Source: an uncultured Roseivirga sp. (GTDB lineage: Bacteria > Bacteroidota > Bacteroidia > Cytophagales > Cyclobacteriaceae). From it: a stretch of DNA of 64,000 nt. Below the pieces are notes generated by a model, which ran no database searches, was not told where the DNA came from, and was given only the letters and a program-made list of their open reading frames with translations. The stretch covers positions 310,001 to 374,000 of the forward strand of contig CANLOY010000001.1 in assembly GCA_947493005.1 (NCBI GenBank), read 5' to 3'. Below, piece after piece: positions 63,575 to 64,000 of this stretch. Every line of letters starts with the position of its first letter. The stretch's first letter is position 1. Position numbers and translations under genes: made by a program.

Positions 63575-64000
63575 ATGAGCAAATCAGCTATTGTGATTGG
63601 CTCAGGGATTGCTGGTATAGCTTCAGCTATACGCCTATCTCAAAAAGGATATGCTGTGTCCGTTTTTGAAGCTAACGAGTACCCTGGAGGCAAACTCACA
63701 GAAATACGACTAGGCGACTATAGGTTCGATGCCGGACCTTCTGTTTTTACTATGCCTGAATATGTTGAAGAACTGTTCAAGTTATTTAAGTTCAATCCTT
63801 CAGATCACTTTCAATATAAATCTCTGGACTCTACTGGGAAGTTCTTCTTTCCTGATGGTACTCAATTAACCGCATGGACTGATATAAATAAGGTCTTGTC
63901 AGAGTTTGAAGAGAAATTAGGCGAACCGAGGGAGAACCTTGAGGCCTATTTCAAAAAAAGTAAATTCTTATATGAAAACCTGGCTCCGGTGTTTATGCAC
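63575..64000 (+). CDS. crtI: CrtI-type phytoene desaturase (5' part only)
   Basis: The first 142 codons of a carotenoid desaturase run to the window edge. The protein opens MSKSAIVIGSGIAGIASAIRL (FAD dinucleotide motif), then FEANEYPGGKLTE and YRFDAGPSVFTMPE, which are diagnostic of the CrtI family. It would convert phytoene to lycopene-type pigments; the partner phytoene synthase gene should lie downstream. Its 5' region (63431-63574) shows no strong motif that I can name. Confidence 0.92.
   Translation, partial: MSKSAIVIGSGIAGIASAIRLSQKGYAVSVFEANEYPGGKLTEIRLGDYRFDAGPSVFTMPEYVEELFKLFKFNPSDHFQYKSLDSTGKFFFPDGTQLTAWTDINKVLSEFEEKLGEPRENLEAYFKKSKFLYENLAPVFMH

Overview
The window reads as a chromosomal segment from a marine-type member of the Bacteroidota, most likely order Cytophagales. 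The reasons are the fused SecDF, a TonB-dependent receptor with an N-terminal carboxypeptidase-like domain, a Bacteroidota-style Rhs protein (DHLGNTR and NDPLGL signatures), a VGIGT-motif tail-fibre-like protein, -7 boxes of the TAnnTTTG type, and AT-rich intergenic DNA. I saw no rRNA, tRNA, CRISPR array or prophage. Genus assignment is inference.

Layout. 1-2.2 kb: ribD (partial), prmC and an alpha/beta hydrolase. 2.2-8.8 kb (minus): a thiamine-uptake region with a PnuC-type transporter, a NadR-like kinase, a TPP riboswitch, a TonB-dependent receptor, a DUF4350-like secreted protein, a ROK kinase and a divergent thiamine-pyrophosphokinase-like protein. 8.8-34.3 kb: housekeeping genes (guaB, secDF, udk, rdgB, FKBP, nrnA-like, ndk, scpA, dxs, trxA), a DPP-IV-like peptidase, small membrane proteins, a membrane-anchored AraC regulator, an acyltransferase and an FtsX-type permease. 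34.3-34.8 kb has no gene but holds a structured, terminator-ended element next to a perfect palindrome. 34.8-42.8 kb: a divergent kynurenine-catabolism cluster (SDR, dipeptidase and aldehyde dehydrogenase leftward; 3-hydroxyanthranilate dioxygenase, ACMS decarboxylase, ogt, kynureninase and kynurenine monooxygenase rightward). 42.8-44.1 kb: a REP-associated tyrosine transposase (RAYT) among inverted REP-like doublets and tandem repeats of about 208 bp. 44.1-55.3 kb (minus): a three-gene Rhs operon (tail-fibre-like protein, YD-repeat shell protein, giant Rhs protein with a variable C-terminal tail). 55.6-63.4 kb: an AraC regulator and a divergent operon for breakdown of 4-hydroxyproline and trans-3-hydroxyproline. 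63.6 kb to the end: the start of a CrtI-type phytoene desaturase.

How the genes work together. The kynurenine genes take kynurenine through 3-hydroxykynurenine, 3-hydroxyanthranilate and ACMS to 2-aminomuconate; the tryptophan dioxygenase, formamidase and a 2-aminomuconate deaminase are not in the window. The hydroxyproline genes cover epimerisation, D-hydroxyproline oxidation, deamination to alpha-ketoglutarate semialdehyde and oxidation to alpha-ketoglutarate, with a dehydratase and imine reductase for the 3-hydroxy isomer. Together with the peptidases this suggests a lifestyle based on protein and collagen-like material. The least ordinary parts are the split Rhs operon with its Arg-rich, OmpA-like tail and no visible immunity gene, the repeat field between it and the RAYT gene, and the candidate structured RNA at about 34.5 kb.
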